From Paenochrobactrum gallinarii (GTDB lineage: Bacteria > Pseudomonadota > Alphaproteobacteria > Rhizobiales > Rhizobiaceae), in contig NZ_JACIIU010000001.1 in the NCBI RefSeq assembly GCF_014205685.1, forward strand, positions 310,001-374,000: 64,000 nt of DNA, given 5' to 3'. The stretch's first letter is position 1. Each line of letters opens with the position of its first letter. The notes under the pieces are model-generated. The model ran no database searches and had not been told where the DNA came from. It saw only the letters and a list, made by a program, of their open reading frames with translations. The translations under genes were made by a program, and so were the position numbers. Below, one piece after another: positions 1 through 7,195 of this stretch.

Positions 1-174
1 GACCTGCGCAAAGATGCGCTCAAACATTTGAAAAATTATGCCGTCATCAATGGCCCATTATGGCTTGAAGCCAGCATCGCATTGGTGCAGCCATTTCTGG
101 ATGTCAAAATCAGAGCCTTTGCCGCCGATGACGAAGGCGAGGCTTGGGCTTGGCTCAATGCCAAACCCCTTTGA
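1..174 (+). CDS. STAS/SEC14-like domain protein, C-terminal end (partial)
   Basis: An open frame runs from the first base to a TGA at 172-174, giving the last 57 residues of a protein whose start lies outside the window. The visible part has the segments HLKNYAVINGPLW and VQPFLDVKIRAF and ends in an acidic stretch followed by AWAWLNAKPL. This resembles the C-terminal end of small SpoIIAA-like (STAS/SEC14, DUF3478) proteins, in which a basic surface helix is followed by a strand and a final helix with AxxWL. The function of that family is poorly known. The gene converges on the helicase gene with only two bases between the stop codons. The family call is a resemblance judgement on a fragment. 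Confidence 0.5.
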   Translation, partial: DLRKDALKHLKNYAVINGPLWLEASIALVQPFLDVKIRAFAADDEGEAWAWLNAKPL

Positions 175-176
175 GC

Positions 177-1304
177 CTATTTAACGATGATCAGACTTTC
201 AGCCGCGCGTGTGATGGCGGTATAAAGCCAGCGCTCGCGTGTATCACGGAAAGCATAGCTCTCGTCAAACAACACTACATTGTTCCACTGCGAACCTTGC
301 GCCTTATGGGTGGTCAAAGCATAGCCATAATCAAAATCATCAAAGCGCTTTTTGGTGCTCCACGGAACTTCTGTATCCGGATCTTCAAACTGCGCTTTCA
401 GCAATTTGATCTTGGCAACGCCACGACCCGGCTCATCATCTTCCGGCGAAACCAGCAAATTAATGCCAGGTTTCACTGTTTCGCGTGATGAAGTCATCAC
501 TTTCCACAAGGAACCATTGAGCAGGCTTTTGGCCGGATCATTACGCAAACAGACAAGCTTATCACCCGCTTGCGGATAATCGGCGGTAAACCCCTTTAAT
601 TCACGCAGACGCTGATTATAGCGCTTGCGCGTTCTGTTGGTGCCAACCAGCACCTGATCGGCTGCCAGCACTTCGGCCTGATCGACTTGCGATTTAGAAA
701 TAACGCGCGCACGGCCATAGTCACCATACTCAAGATCGCGCCCTTCCCGCACATCCAGCGCCATCTGGATAATCGGGTTATCGCGTGCCTGACGGTGAAT
801 TTCGGTCAGCAAAAAGTCCGGCTCATGTTCAGTAAAGAAACCACCGCCGGAAATCGGCGGCAACTGACCCGGATCACCCAGCACCAAAATAGGTGTGCCG
901 AACGACATCAGATCGCGCCCCAGCTGCTCATCAACCATCGAGCATTCGTCAACGACGATCATGCTGGCTTTGGCGACAGGGCTTTGGCGGTTTAATGAAA
1001 ATGTCGGAGCAATGGATGTTTTGCCCGTTGTTTCATCTTCCACTGCTTCTTCGCCGCGCGGACGATAAATCAATGAATGAAGGGTGCGGGCATTGCTCGC
1101 ACCTTTGCTGCGCAAAACCTGCGCGGCCTTACCTGTAAAGGCTGCGAACTGAACATCGCCATCGACATGTTCAGCAAAATAGCGCGCCAATGTTGTTTTA
1201 CCAGTCCCCGCATAGCCGAACAGGCGAAAGATCGGGCTACGACCCGCCTTCAACCATTTTTCGACTTCCTGAAGAGCCTGATCTTGTTCCGGTGAAAACT
1301 GCAT
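177..1304 (-). CDS. RecD-like ATP-dependent DNA helicase (AAA_30 / UvrD_C_2 type)
   Basis: A 375-residue superfamily 1 helicase, likely acting on DNA with ATP hydrolysis. Walker A is GYAGTGKTT at residues 30-38, and the DEXX box is VVDE at 117-120, followed by CSMVDE. Motif III-like LGDPGQLPP comes near residue 145 and a HRQAR arginine motif near 170. The C-terminal part contains YALTTHKAQGSQW, typical of the UvrD_C_2 fold, and ends in YTAITRAAESLIIV. It is much shorter than RecD of RecBCD (about 600 residues) and lacks an extra N-terminal domain, so it belongs with the short stand-alone RecD-like or Dda-like helicases. No recB or recC neighbour is visible. The exact role, repair or replication restart, cannot be told from sequence. 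Confidence 0.85.
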   Translation of the reverse strand: MQFSPEQDQALQEVEKWLKAGRSPIFRLFGYAGTGKTTLARYFAEHVDGDVQFAAFTGKAAQVLRSKGASNARTLHSLIYRPRGEEAVEDETTGKTSIAPTFSLNRQSPVAKASMIVVDECSMVDEQLGRDLMSFGTPILVLGDPGQLPPISGGGFFTEHEPDFLLTEIHRQARDNPIIQMALDVREGRDLEYGDYGRARVISKSQVDQAEVLAADQVLVGTNRTRKRYNQRLRELKGFTADYPQAGDKLVCLRNDPAKSLLNGSLWKVMTSSRETVKPGINLLVSPEDDEPGRGVAKIKLLKAQFEDPDTEVPWSTKKRFDDFDYGYALTTHKAQGSQWNNVVLFDESYAFRDTRERWLYTAITRAAESLIIVK

Positions 1305-1363
1305 ACCCCTTCAGACAGGATTCGGCGCGGAAGGGCAAGGCCAACCGGAACAAAGAGTGAAGA

Positions 1364-1960
1364 TTATTTTAACATTGGCCAAAGACTGGCCACTAAAAGC
1401 AATGCCATCACAATATTAAAGAGTTTCAGTTTGGCCGGATCGGAAAGCCAGTTACGCATCAATGTGCCAAAACCTGCCCACACCGAAACGCTTGGGAAAT
1501 TAACCAGCGCGAAAACGCCACTGACCAGAAACAGTGACAGCCAGTAATTGTCATGACTGACATAAGTGGCAATGCCGGTAACGCCCATCACCCATGCTTT
1601 CGGGTTTACCCATTGAAAAGCGGCCGCCTGCAAAAAACTCATCGGCTTGCTATCCGCCTTTTTGCTTTCGCCAACACTGGTGGAGGTAGCAATTTTCCAT
1701 GCCAGATAGAGCATATAAGCCCCACCGGTAAATTTTAACGCCAGATAAAGCACCGGCACCATTTCCAACAAAGCGCCAAGCCCCAAACCAATGCCAATCA
1801 GCAGCACGAAAAAGCCAACACCAATACCGATCATATGTGGCAGCGTACGGCGAAAACCAAAGTTTACGCCCGATGCCAGCAGCATAAGATTGTTTGGGCC
1901 CGGTGTGATTGAAGTCGCAAAGGCAAAAACTGCAAGGGTCAAAAATATTTCAGCAGACAT
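1364..1960 (-). CDS. LysE family translocator (amino-acid exporter)
   Basis: A 198-residue inner-membrane protein with about six hydrophobic segments. The N-terminal family signature ITPGPNNLMLLASG is at roughly residues 18-31, and the mid-protein motif FQWVNPKAWVMGVT is typical of LysE/RhtB exporters. The ATG at 1960 (MSAEIF) is chosen because it starts directly before the first membrane helix; a longer frame to 2023 adds a Cys-rich stretch unlike the family. It lies downstream of ilvN on the same strand but behind a hairpin terminator, so it is probably transcribed separately. The substrate cannot be read from sequence; leucine, threonine or lysine-type amino acids are usual for the family. 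Confidence 0.85.
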   Translation of the reverse strand: MSAEIFLTLAVFAFATSITPGPNNLMLLASGVNFGFRRTLPHMIGIGVGFFVLLIGIGLGLGALLEMVPVLYLALKFTGGAYMLYLAWKIATSTSVGESKKADSKPMSFLQAAAFQWVNPKAWVMGVTGIATYVSHDNYWLSLFLVSGVFALVNFPSVSVWAGFGTLMRNWLSDPAKLKLFNIVMALLLVASLWPMLK

Positions 1961-1986
1961 AGGCGCTGATACCCTCCCGCGGGCGC

Positions 1987-2028
1987 AAAAGGGTGGCTGC
2001 ATGAAACATGCACATACAGCCACCTTTT
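1987..2028 (-). terminator. Rho-independent terminator after ilvBN
   Basis: Inverted repeat GGTGGCTG (1992-1999) / CAGCCACC (2017-2024), an 8-bp perfect stem, followed on the minus strand by CTTTT. It begins just after the ilvN stop and ends the ilvBN transcript before the LysE gene. An A/T-rich tail on the other side could also allow use from the plus strand. Confidence 0.75.
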
Positions 2029-2036
2029 ATAAAAAA

Positions 2037-2609
2037 TTACATGCCTTGCGGGCCGCGGTTCATCGCAGAAACACCGGTGCGGCAAACCTCAACCAGCCCA
2101 AGCGGTTTCATCAGCGAGATAAACTGATCCACCTTGGCAGTCTTGCCGGTAATTTCGACGATGAAATGCTCGGTCGTTGCATCAACGATTTTCGCATTAA
2201 ACGCATCGGTCAAACGCAAGGTTTCAGCGCGGGATTCACCTTTGCCAGCCACTTTAATCAGTGCCAGTTCACGCTCGATCGGGCGATCATAGCCAAGCTC
2301 AATCGCGCGGTGGCTAAGATCAACTACGCGGTGAACCGGTACAATGCGCTCCAGCTGATGGCGGATCTGATCAAGCACATGCGGCGTACCGCGTGTGACG
2401 ATAGTGATGCGCGACAAATGCTGCTCGTGCTCGGTTTCCGACACGGTGAGGCTTTCAATATTGTAGCCACGTCCCGAAAAGAGGCCGATAACGCGGGCCA
2501 GAACGCCCGGCTCGTTGTCAACCAGAACAGCCAAAGTATGGGTTTCCGGTGTTTGTGTTTCGGTCGCAATGAAATATGCGGAACCGGATGCTAGATTTTG
2601 TGCATTCAT
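2037..2609 (-). CDS. ilvN: Acetolactate synthase small (regulatory) subunit
   Basis: A 190-residue regulatory subunit of acetohydroxyacid synthase, the first shared enzyme of valine, leucine and isoleucine synthesis. An ACT domain covers about residues 25-100, with the signature VLVDNEPGVLARVIGLFSG that binds the feedback inhibitor valine, and the C-terminal ALS_ss_C domain follows. The start at 2609 is preferred because GGAGGG sits eight bases upstream. A longer frame would begin with TTG at 2630, overlapping the ilvB stop. It is co-transcribed with ilvB, and the pair is probably controlled by the leader attenuator at 4484-4594. Confidence 0.95.
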   Translation of the reverse strand: MNAQNLASGSAYFIATETQTPETHTLAVLVDNEPGVLARVIGLFSGRGYNIESLTVSETEHEQHLSRITIVTRGTPHVLDQIRHQLERIVPVHRVVDLSHRAIELGYDRPIERELALIKVAGKGESRAETLRLTDAFNAKIVDATTEHFIVEITGKTAKVDQFISLMKPLGLVEVCRTGVSAMNRGPQGM

Positions 2610-2626
2610 AATATCTTCCCTCCGGC

Positions 2627-4432
2627 TCAAACGAGCAAACGACCTTCAGCATCAATGGCATTGGCGACAACTTCATCCGTTGCTTCATCCGGCAACAGCA
2701 TTTCATTATGCGCTTTACCAGATGGAATCATCGGGAAACAGTTGGCCAGATTGGCCACGCGACAATCAAAGATCACCGGCTTATCGATGGCAATCATTTC
2801 TTCAATAGCAGCATCAAGTTCCGATGGCTTGCTGCAACGGATACCATGTGCACCATAAGCTTCTGCCAGCTTAACAAAATCAGGCATTGCTTCGGTGTAA
2901 GAATGGGACAAACGGTTGCCATGCAGCAATTGCTGCCATTGACGCACCATACCCATATATTGGTTGTTCAGGATGAAAATCTTGATCGGCGCGCCATGCT
3001 GGATAGCAGCAGACATTTCCTGAATACACATCTGAATAGAAGCATCACCCGCAACATCGATAACCAGCGCATCGGGATGTGCAATTTGCACACCAAGCGC
3101 TGCCGGCAGACCATAGCCCATCGTGCCCAAACCACCCGATGTCATCCAGCGGTTTGGCTCATCAAAGTGGATAAACTGTGCTGCCCACATCTGGTGCTGG
3201 CCGACTTCAGTGGTGATAAAGGTTTTGTGCTTTTTGGTCAGCGCGTTCAGGCGTTCCAGCGCATATTGCGGCATGATAACATCATCATTCGGCTTGTAAG
3301 CCAATGAGTTACGCGCGCGCCAACGCTTGATCTGATCCCACCAGCCGCCAAGTGCATCTTTATCTTGGCTTATGGAGGATGCACGGATCTGACGGTTCAT
3401 GTCTTCCAGAACATGCGCCACATCACCAATGATCGGCAAATCAACACGAACGGTTTTATTGATGGAAGAAGCATCAATATCAATGTGAATTTTCTTCGAA
3501 AACGGCGAGAAAGCATCCAGACGTCCGGTGATACGGTCATCAAAACGCGCACCAACGCACAGCATGACATCACAATCATGCATGGTCATATTGGCTTCAT
3601 AAGTGCCGTGCATACCAAGCATACCGAGCCAATTATCGCCCGAAGCCGGATAAGCACCCAAGCCCATCAATGTGGAGGTGATCGGGAAATTGCCCAATTC
3701 AACCAGTTCACGCAGCAGTTTGGAAGCAGCAGGGCCAGAATTGATAACGCCGCCACCGCTATAGATAACAGGCTTTTTCGCGCTTAACAGCATTTCAACG
3801 GCCTGCGCAATGTCATTCGTGTCGCCGTTCAAATTCGGACGATAGCTGGTGCGCGGTGATGTTTGCGGCGGTGTGTAAATACCGGTCGCAAACTGAATAT
3901 CTTTAGGAATATCAACCAGAACAGGCCCCGGACGACCCGTAGTCGCCACATGGATGGCCTCATGCAGAATACGCGACAGATCATTAACGTCCTTCACCAG
4001 CCAGTTGTGCTTGGTGCAAGGGCGGGTAATGCCGATCGTGTCAGCTTCCTGAAACGCATCGGTACCAATCAAGCTCGTCGGCACCTGACCGGAAATGCAA
4101 AGCAACGGGATGGAATCCATCAAGGCATCCTGCAAAGGTGTTACCGCATTGGTGGCACCAGGCCCCGAGGTTACCAGCATCACGCCAAGTTTGCCGGTGG
4201 AACGCGCATAGCCTTCCGCCGCATGACCTGCACCCTGCTCGTGGCGCACCAGAATATGCTGCACCTGATCCTGCTGGAAAAGCTCGTCGTAAATAGGAAG
4301 GACAGCGCCGCCGGGATAGCCGAAAATATGTTCCACACCATGGTCGATCATAGCCTGAATGACCATTTCCGCTCCGGTCATTTCCCGTTGCTCTGTCGAG
4401 CCTGTGCCCGCCTCGCGTTTACCTGCAGTCAT
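2627..4432 (-). CDS. ilvB: Acetolactate synthase large (catalytic) subunit
   Basis: A 601-residue thiamine-diphosphate and FAD enzyme that condenses two pyruvates, or pyruvate with 2-oxobutyrate, in branched-chain amino acid synthesis. The N-terminal Pyr domain has FGYPGGAVLPIYDEL with the conserved catalytic glutamate in VRHEQGAGHAAEG. The C-terminal PP domain has the ThDP/Mg motif GDASIQM...NNQYMGMVRQWQ. Length and domain order fit the full-length bacterial large subunit. It is the first structural gene after the leader-peptide attenuator and is followed within 20 bases by ilvN, so the two form one holoenzyme operon. Confidence 0.96.
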   Translation of the reverse strand: MTAGKREAGTGSTEQREMTGAEMVIQAMIDHGVEHIFGYPGGAVLPIYDELFQQDQVQHILVRHEQGAGHAAEGYARSTGKLGVMLVTSGPGATNAVTPLQDALMDSIPLLCISGQVPTSLIGTDAFQEADTIGITRPCTKHNWLVKDVNDLSRILHEAIHVATTGRPGPVLVDIPKDIQFATGIYTPPQTSPRTSYRPNLNGDTNDIAQAVEMLLSAKKPVIYSGGGVINSGPAASKLLRELVELGNFPITSTLMGLGAYPASGDNWLGMLGMHGTYEANMTMHDCDVMLCVGARFDDRITGRLDAFSPFSKKIHIDIDASSINKTVRVDLPIIGDVAHVLEDMNRQIRASSISQDKDALGGWWDQIKRWRARNSLAYKPNDDVIMPQYALERLNALTKKHKTFITTEVGQHQMWAAQFIHFDEPNRWMTSGGLGTMGYGLPAALGVQIAHPDALVIDVAGDASIQMCIQEMSAAIQHGAPIKIFILNNQYMGMVRQWQQLLHGNRLSHSYTEAMPDFVKLAEAYGAHGIRCSKPSELDAAIEEMIAIDKPVIFDCRVANLANCFPMIPSGKAHNEMLLPDEATDEVVANAIDAEGRLLV

Positions 4433-4483
4433 TTCCTTAGTTCCTGTCTGTGTTCACTTAATCTGCCGTTGTATTTTGATAAT

Positions 4484-4508
4484 AAAAAAGGCCCCCTTTA
4501 GGGAGCCT
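4484..4508 (-). terminator. Attenuator terminator in the ilvBN leader
   Basis: On the minus strand AGGCTCCC pairs with GGGGGCCT (one G-T pair) across a TAAA loop and is followed by TTTTTT. It lies between the leader peptide gene and ilvB, so it acts inside the leader transcript and not after a structural gene. A 9-base segment inside the leader gene (4554-4562) is perfectly complementary to 4516-4524, giving an upstream hairpin that can compete or pause. The exact antiterminator pairing was not resolved by eye. Confidence 0.85.
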
Positions 4509-4540
4509 GTCTTTCGCGCATGGGAGCTTTCGCCGGATGG

Positions 4541-4594
4541 TTACACCACCCTGCCCATGCGCCTTACCACCACAAGAATAATAAACTTTTTCAT
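4541..4594 (-). CDS. Branched-chain leader peptide of the ilvBN attenuator
   Basis: A 17-codon reading frame encodes MKKFIILVVVRRMGRVV. Eight of the 17 residues are Ile, Leu or Val, with a run of six in a row (codons 5-10). This is the expected design of a leader peptide sensing charged branched-chain tRNAs by ribosome stalling. It is followed by a factor-independent terminator and then ilvB. A sigma70-like promoter (TTGACC, 17 bases, TAGGGT) places the start of transcription at or within one base of the A of this ATG, and there is no Shine-Dalgarno upstream, so translation is probably leaderless. The gene is too short for ordinary gene callers. Confidence 0.85.
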   Translation of the reverse strand: MKKFIILVVVRRMGRVV

Positions 4595-4601
4595 AGGAAG
4601 A

Positions 4602-4630
4602 ACCCTAACCACGGCCTTTGCGAAGGTCAA
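4602..4630 (-). promoter_or_regulatory. Promoter of the ilv leader / ilvBN operon
   Basis: On the minus strand, -35 TTGACC (4630-4625) and -10 TAGGGT (4607-4602) are separated by exactly 17 bases. The last -10 base is eight bases from the A of the leader ATG at 4594, so initiation on the first purine gives a transcript beginning with AUG. Confidence 0.65.
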
Positions 4631-4736
4631 CGCATAAATTCAAATAAATATTAAAAAAATCGCAAAATTCGCATGAAAATTACGTCAGCATTGCTGCATC
4701 ATTGCATTCTGACCTTCAAAAGTCATGCTAAATTGC

Positions 4737-5624
4737 TCAAGGCCGATAAATTTTCCAGCTTTCATCCAACTGATTGCGGAACCATGTGCTCTGACGTTTG
4801 GCATATTGGCGCGTTGCGGTTACAGCCAGTTCAATCGCGCGCTCACGGCTTAAATGCCCTGCCTGATAATCCGCAATTTCACGCACACCAATGGCTTTCA
4901 TGGCAGGCAGGCTCGGATCAAGCTGTAAAGCCATCAGTTTTGCAACCTCTTCCTGCGCACCGCCATTCCACATCAAAGCAAAACGATCAGCAATCCGCTG
5001 ACGTAAAACCGGACGCTCCTGCGTCACCACAAATTTCTGCGCTGATTTTTCATCCACCAGCGCTGTGCCTGTCGGCTTTTGCCAAAAACTAAGCGACTTG
5101 CCGGTCGCTTTCATAATCTCAATACTACGCAAAATCCGCTGCCCGTCAGCAGGTTTCAGGTTCGCCGCCATTACCGGATCAATTTCTGATAAAATTCTGT
5201 GCAGGCTTTCCGCGCCCTCTTCTTCCATCCGCGCCCGCCAATAGTGGCGGATATCATCCGGCACATCAGGAATTTGTGACAAACCGCCAACAAGAGCACG
5301 AAAATAAAGCCCTGTACCACCAACAAAAACCGGTACCCGCCCTTGGTTTTCAGATTTCGCCAACAGTGTTTTGACATCATCAAACCATTTACCGGTTGAA
5401 TAAGTGACGGATGGCGCCACATGACCGTATAAATAATGTTCTGCCTGACTCAAATCTTCTTCTGGCGGACGCGCGGTCAAAAGGTTCAGAACATCATAGA
5501 CCTGCATGGAATCTGTATTTACAATGAAGCCCTCATGTTCTTTTGCGAGTTTGAGTGCAAGAGCTGACTTGCCGCTGGCCGTTGCTCCGGCTATCAGGAT
5601 TGCATTCTTAACTGCTTCACTCAT
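4737..5624 (-). CDS. miaA: tRNA dimethylallyltransferase
   Basis: A 295-residue cytoplasmic enzyme that transfers a dimethylallyl group to N6 of A37 in tRNAs reading UNN codons. The P-loop [15 protein letters not shown] begins near residue 13. The following [18 protein letters not shown] carries the conserved DSMQVY segment, and [17 protein letters not shown] is the second family signature. Length matches bacterial MiaA. It diverges from serB with only 15 bases between start codons, so each promoter must lie within or very near the other gene. Confidence 0.95.
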   Translation of the reverse strand: MSEAVKNAILIAGATASGKSALALKLAKEHEGFIVNTDSMQVYDVLNLLTARPPEEDLSQAEHYLYGHVAPSVTYSTGKWFDDVKTLLAKSENQGRVPVFVGGTGLYFRALVGGLSQIPDVPDDIRHYWRARMEEEGAESLHRILSEIDPVMAANLKPADGQRILRSIEIMKATGKSLSFWQKPTGTALVDEKSAQKFVVTQERPVLRQRIADRFALMWNGGAQEEVAKLMALQLDPSLPAMKAIGVREIADYQAGHLSRERAIELAVTATRQYAKRQSTWFRNQLDESWKIYRP

Positions 5625-5639
5625 TACAGGTATTGCTCC

Positions 5640-6539
5640 ATGTCATCGTCTGCGCCACTTGTTGCTACTCTGATTTCCAACCCTGAAGCACGCGCTCTCA
5701 GCGCAAGCCTTGGCAGTAAAGCGTCAGAAGCAGTAAAGGCAAGTGGTCTTTACTGGCTGGCAGATGGCATTGCTTGTGATCTGGCTTTACCCAAAGATAT
5801 CACCATTGAACAAGCCAAAAGTGAACTCGCCCTGATAATCGGCGACGAACCGGTCGATATTATTGTGCAACCGCAAGAAACCCGACGCAAGAAATTGCTG
5901 CTGGCGGACATGGATTCAACCATGATCCAGCAAGAATGCATTGATGAGCTGGCCGAAGAAGCCGGTTTTCGCGATCAGGTGGCTGGCATTACAGCCCGTG
6001 CCATGAATGGTGAAATTGCTTTTGAACCGGCATTGCGTGAACGCGTGGCGCTTCTTAAAGGCCTGTCCTTTTCCGTGATTGATCACGTCATTGCCAATCG
6101 CATCACCCTGATGCCGGGTGGCACTGAGCTGGTGCGCACGATGAAAAAACATGGCGCTTATACGGCGCTTGTCTCCGGCGGCTTCACAGCATTCACCAAT
6201 GTCATTGCTGAGATGATCGGCTTTGACGAGCACCGCGCCAATACATTGCTGACCCATGAAGGCCTGCTCACCGGTGAAGTCAGTGATCCGATTTTAGGCC
6301 GCGAAGCAAAAGTTGAGCGTTTGGAAGATATTTCCGAACGCCTTGGCATTTCCGTGGCTGACGCGATTGCCGTGGGTGATGGCGCTAATGATCTTGGCAT
6401 GTTGCAGCTTGCGGGCAGCGGTGTCGCACTGCACGCCAAACCATCCGTTGCCGCACAAGCAGAAATGGTTGTCGATCACGGCGATCTGACCGCCCTTCTT
6501 TATATTCAGGGCTACCGAAAGACAGATTTTGTAAAATGA
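5640..6539 (+). CDS. serB: Phosphoserine phosphatase
   Basis: A 299-residue HAD-family hydrolase catalysing the last step of serine synthesis. The nucleophile motif is DMDST at residues 90-94. Motif II is VSGGFTAFT, and motif III/IV is [11 protein letters not shown] roughly 80-residue N-terminal extension with a fold-like alternation ([13 protein letters not shown]) corresponds to the ACT-like region of alphaproteobacterial SerB. The ATG at 5640 has a weak AGG upstream. Its stop overlaps the ATG of the next gene (ATGA), suggesting translational coupling. Confidence 0.94.
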   Translation: MSSSAPLVATLISNPEARALSASLGSKASEAVKASGLYWLADGIACDLALPKDITIEQAKSELALIIGDEPVDIIVQPQETRRKKLLLADMDSTMIQQECIDELAEEAGFRDQVAGITARAMNGEIAFEPALRERVALLKGLSFSVIDHVIANRITLMPGGTELVRTMKKHGAYTALVSGGFTAFTNVIAEMIGFDEHRANTLLTHEGLLTGEVSDPILGREAKVERLEDISERLGISVADAIAVGDGANDLGMLQLAGSGVALHAKPSVAAQAEMVVDHGDLTALLYIQGYRKTDFVK

Positions 6540-7111
6540 TTATTCTTGAAACCGAACGATTGATTGTCCGCAACTGGCGCGAAGAAGACCGTGAACTGGT
6601 TCATCGTATCAGCCATGACGAACAGATTATGGAGTTTTTTCCGTTTCGTTTGAGCCGCGAAGAATCCGACAAGCTCTATGACCGCCTTTATACGATGATC
6701 ACCGAAACCGGTTATGGTTTTTACGCGTTAGAGCGTAAAGACACCGGCGAGTGCATCGGCTTTTGCGGCCTTGTTGCCATGAGTATGGAGCCTTTTTTCA
6801 AAGAAGGCACCGTCGAAATCGGCTGGCGCCTGATACCTGAAACATGGGGCGAAGGCTATGTCAGTGAAGCCGCTAAGGCATTGCTCGAATATGGCTTTAT
6901 GGAAAAGAAACTACCTGAGATCGTTTCTTTTGCCGTGCATAATAATGAGCGCTCCACCGCTGTGATGCAGCGCATCGGCATGAAGCATGATCAATCGCGC
7001 GATTTTTCACACCCGAAAGTCAGCGATGAGTATCCGCATTTGCAGCCACACGTCACCTATGTGATGAGCCGCGATGATTTTTTGCAAAAACATGAATCAC
7101 ATTCTGAGTAA
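6536..7111 (+). CDS. GNAT family N-acetyltransferase (RimJ/RimL-like)
   Basis: A 191-residue Acetyltransf_3-type enzyme. It begins [19 protein letters not shown], the usual N-terminal strand-helix of RimJ/RimL relatives. The acetyl-CoA binding strand and helix appear in VEIGWRLIPETWGEGYVSEA, and AVHNNERSTAVMQRIGMKH is the late helix. It overlaps serB by four bases and ends before a strong bidirectional terminator. The acceptor, whether ribosomal protein N-terminus or small molecule, cannot be deduced; the serB link may be only transcriptional. Confidence 0.85.
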   Translation: MIILETERLIVRNWREEDRELVHRISHDEQIMEFFPFRLSREESDKLYDRLYTMITETGYGFYALERKDTGECIGFCGLVAMSMEPFFKEGTVEIGWRLIPETWGEGYVSEAAKALLEYGFMEKKLPEIVSFAVHNNERSTAVMQRIGMKHDQSRDFSHPKVSDEYPHLQPHVTYVMSRDDFLQKHESHSE

Positions 7112-7137
7112 TCAGGCTTAACGCACTGTAAAAACAA

Positions 7138-7178
7138 TAAAAAAGCCGCCGGAACATGATTTGTTCCGGCGGCTTTTT
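7138..7178. terminator. Bidirectional terminator between the GNAT gene and htrA
   Basis: AAAAAGCCGCCGGAAC pairs with GTTCCGGCGGCTTTTT across a short loop, with A and T runs on both sides. It lies between two convergent genes and can serve both. Confidence 0.9.
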
Positions 7179-7195
7179 CGTTAAAATTATCAAAA

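Noticed and set aside
1791-2594. 267-residue plus-strand frame across LysE and ilvN
   Set aside because: It is antisense to two well-identified genes, and its composition is that of a shadow frame.
2708-3307. 199-residue plus-strand frame over ilvB
   Set aside because: Antisense shadow of the acetolactate synthase gene, rich in His, Thr and Arg with no motif.
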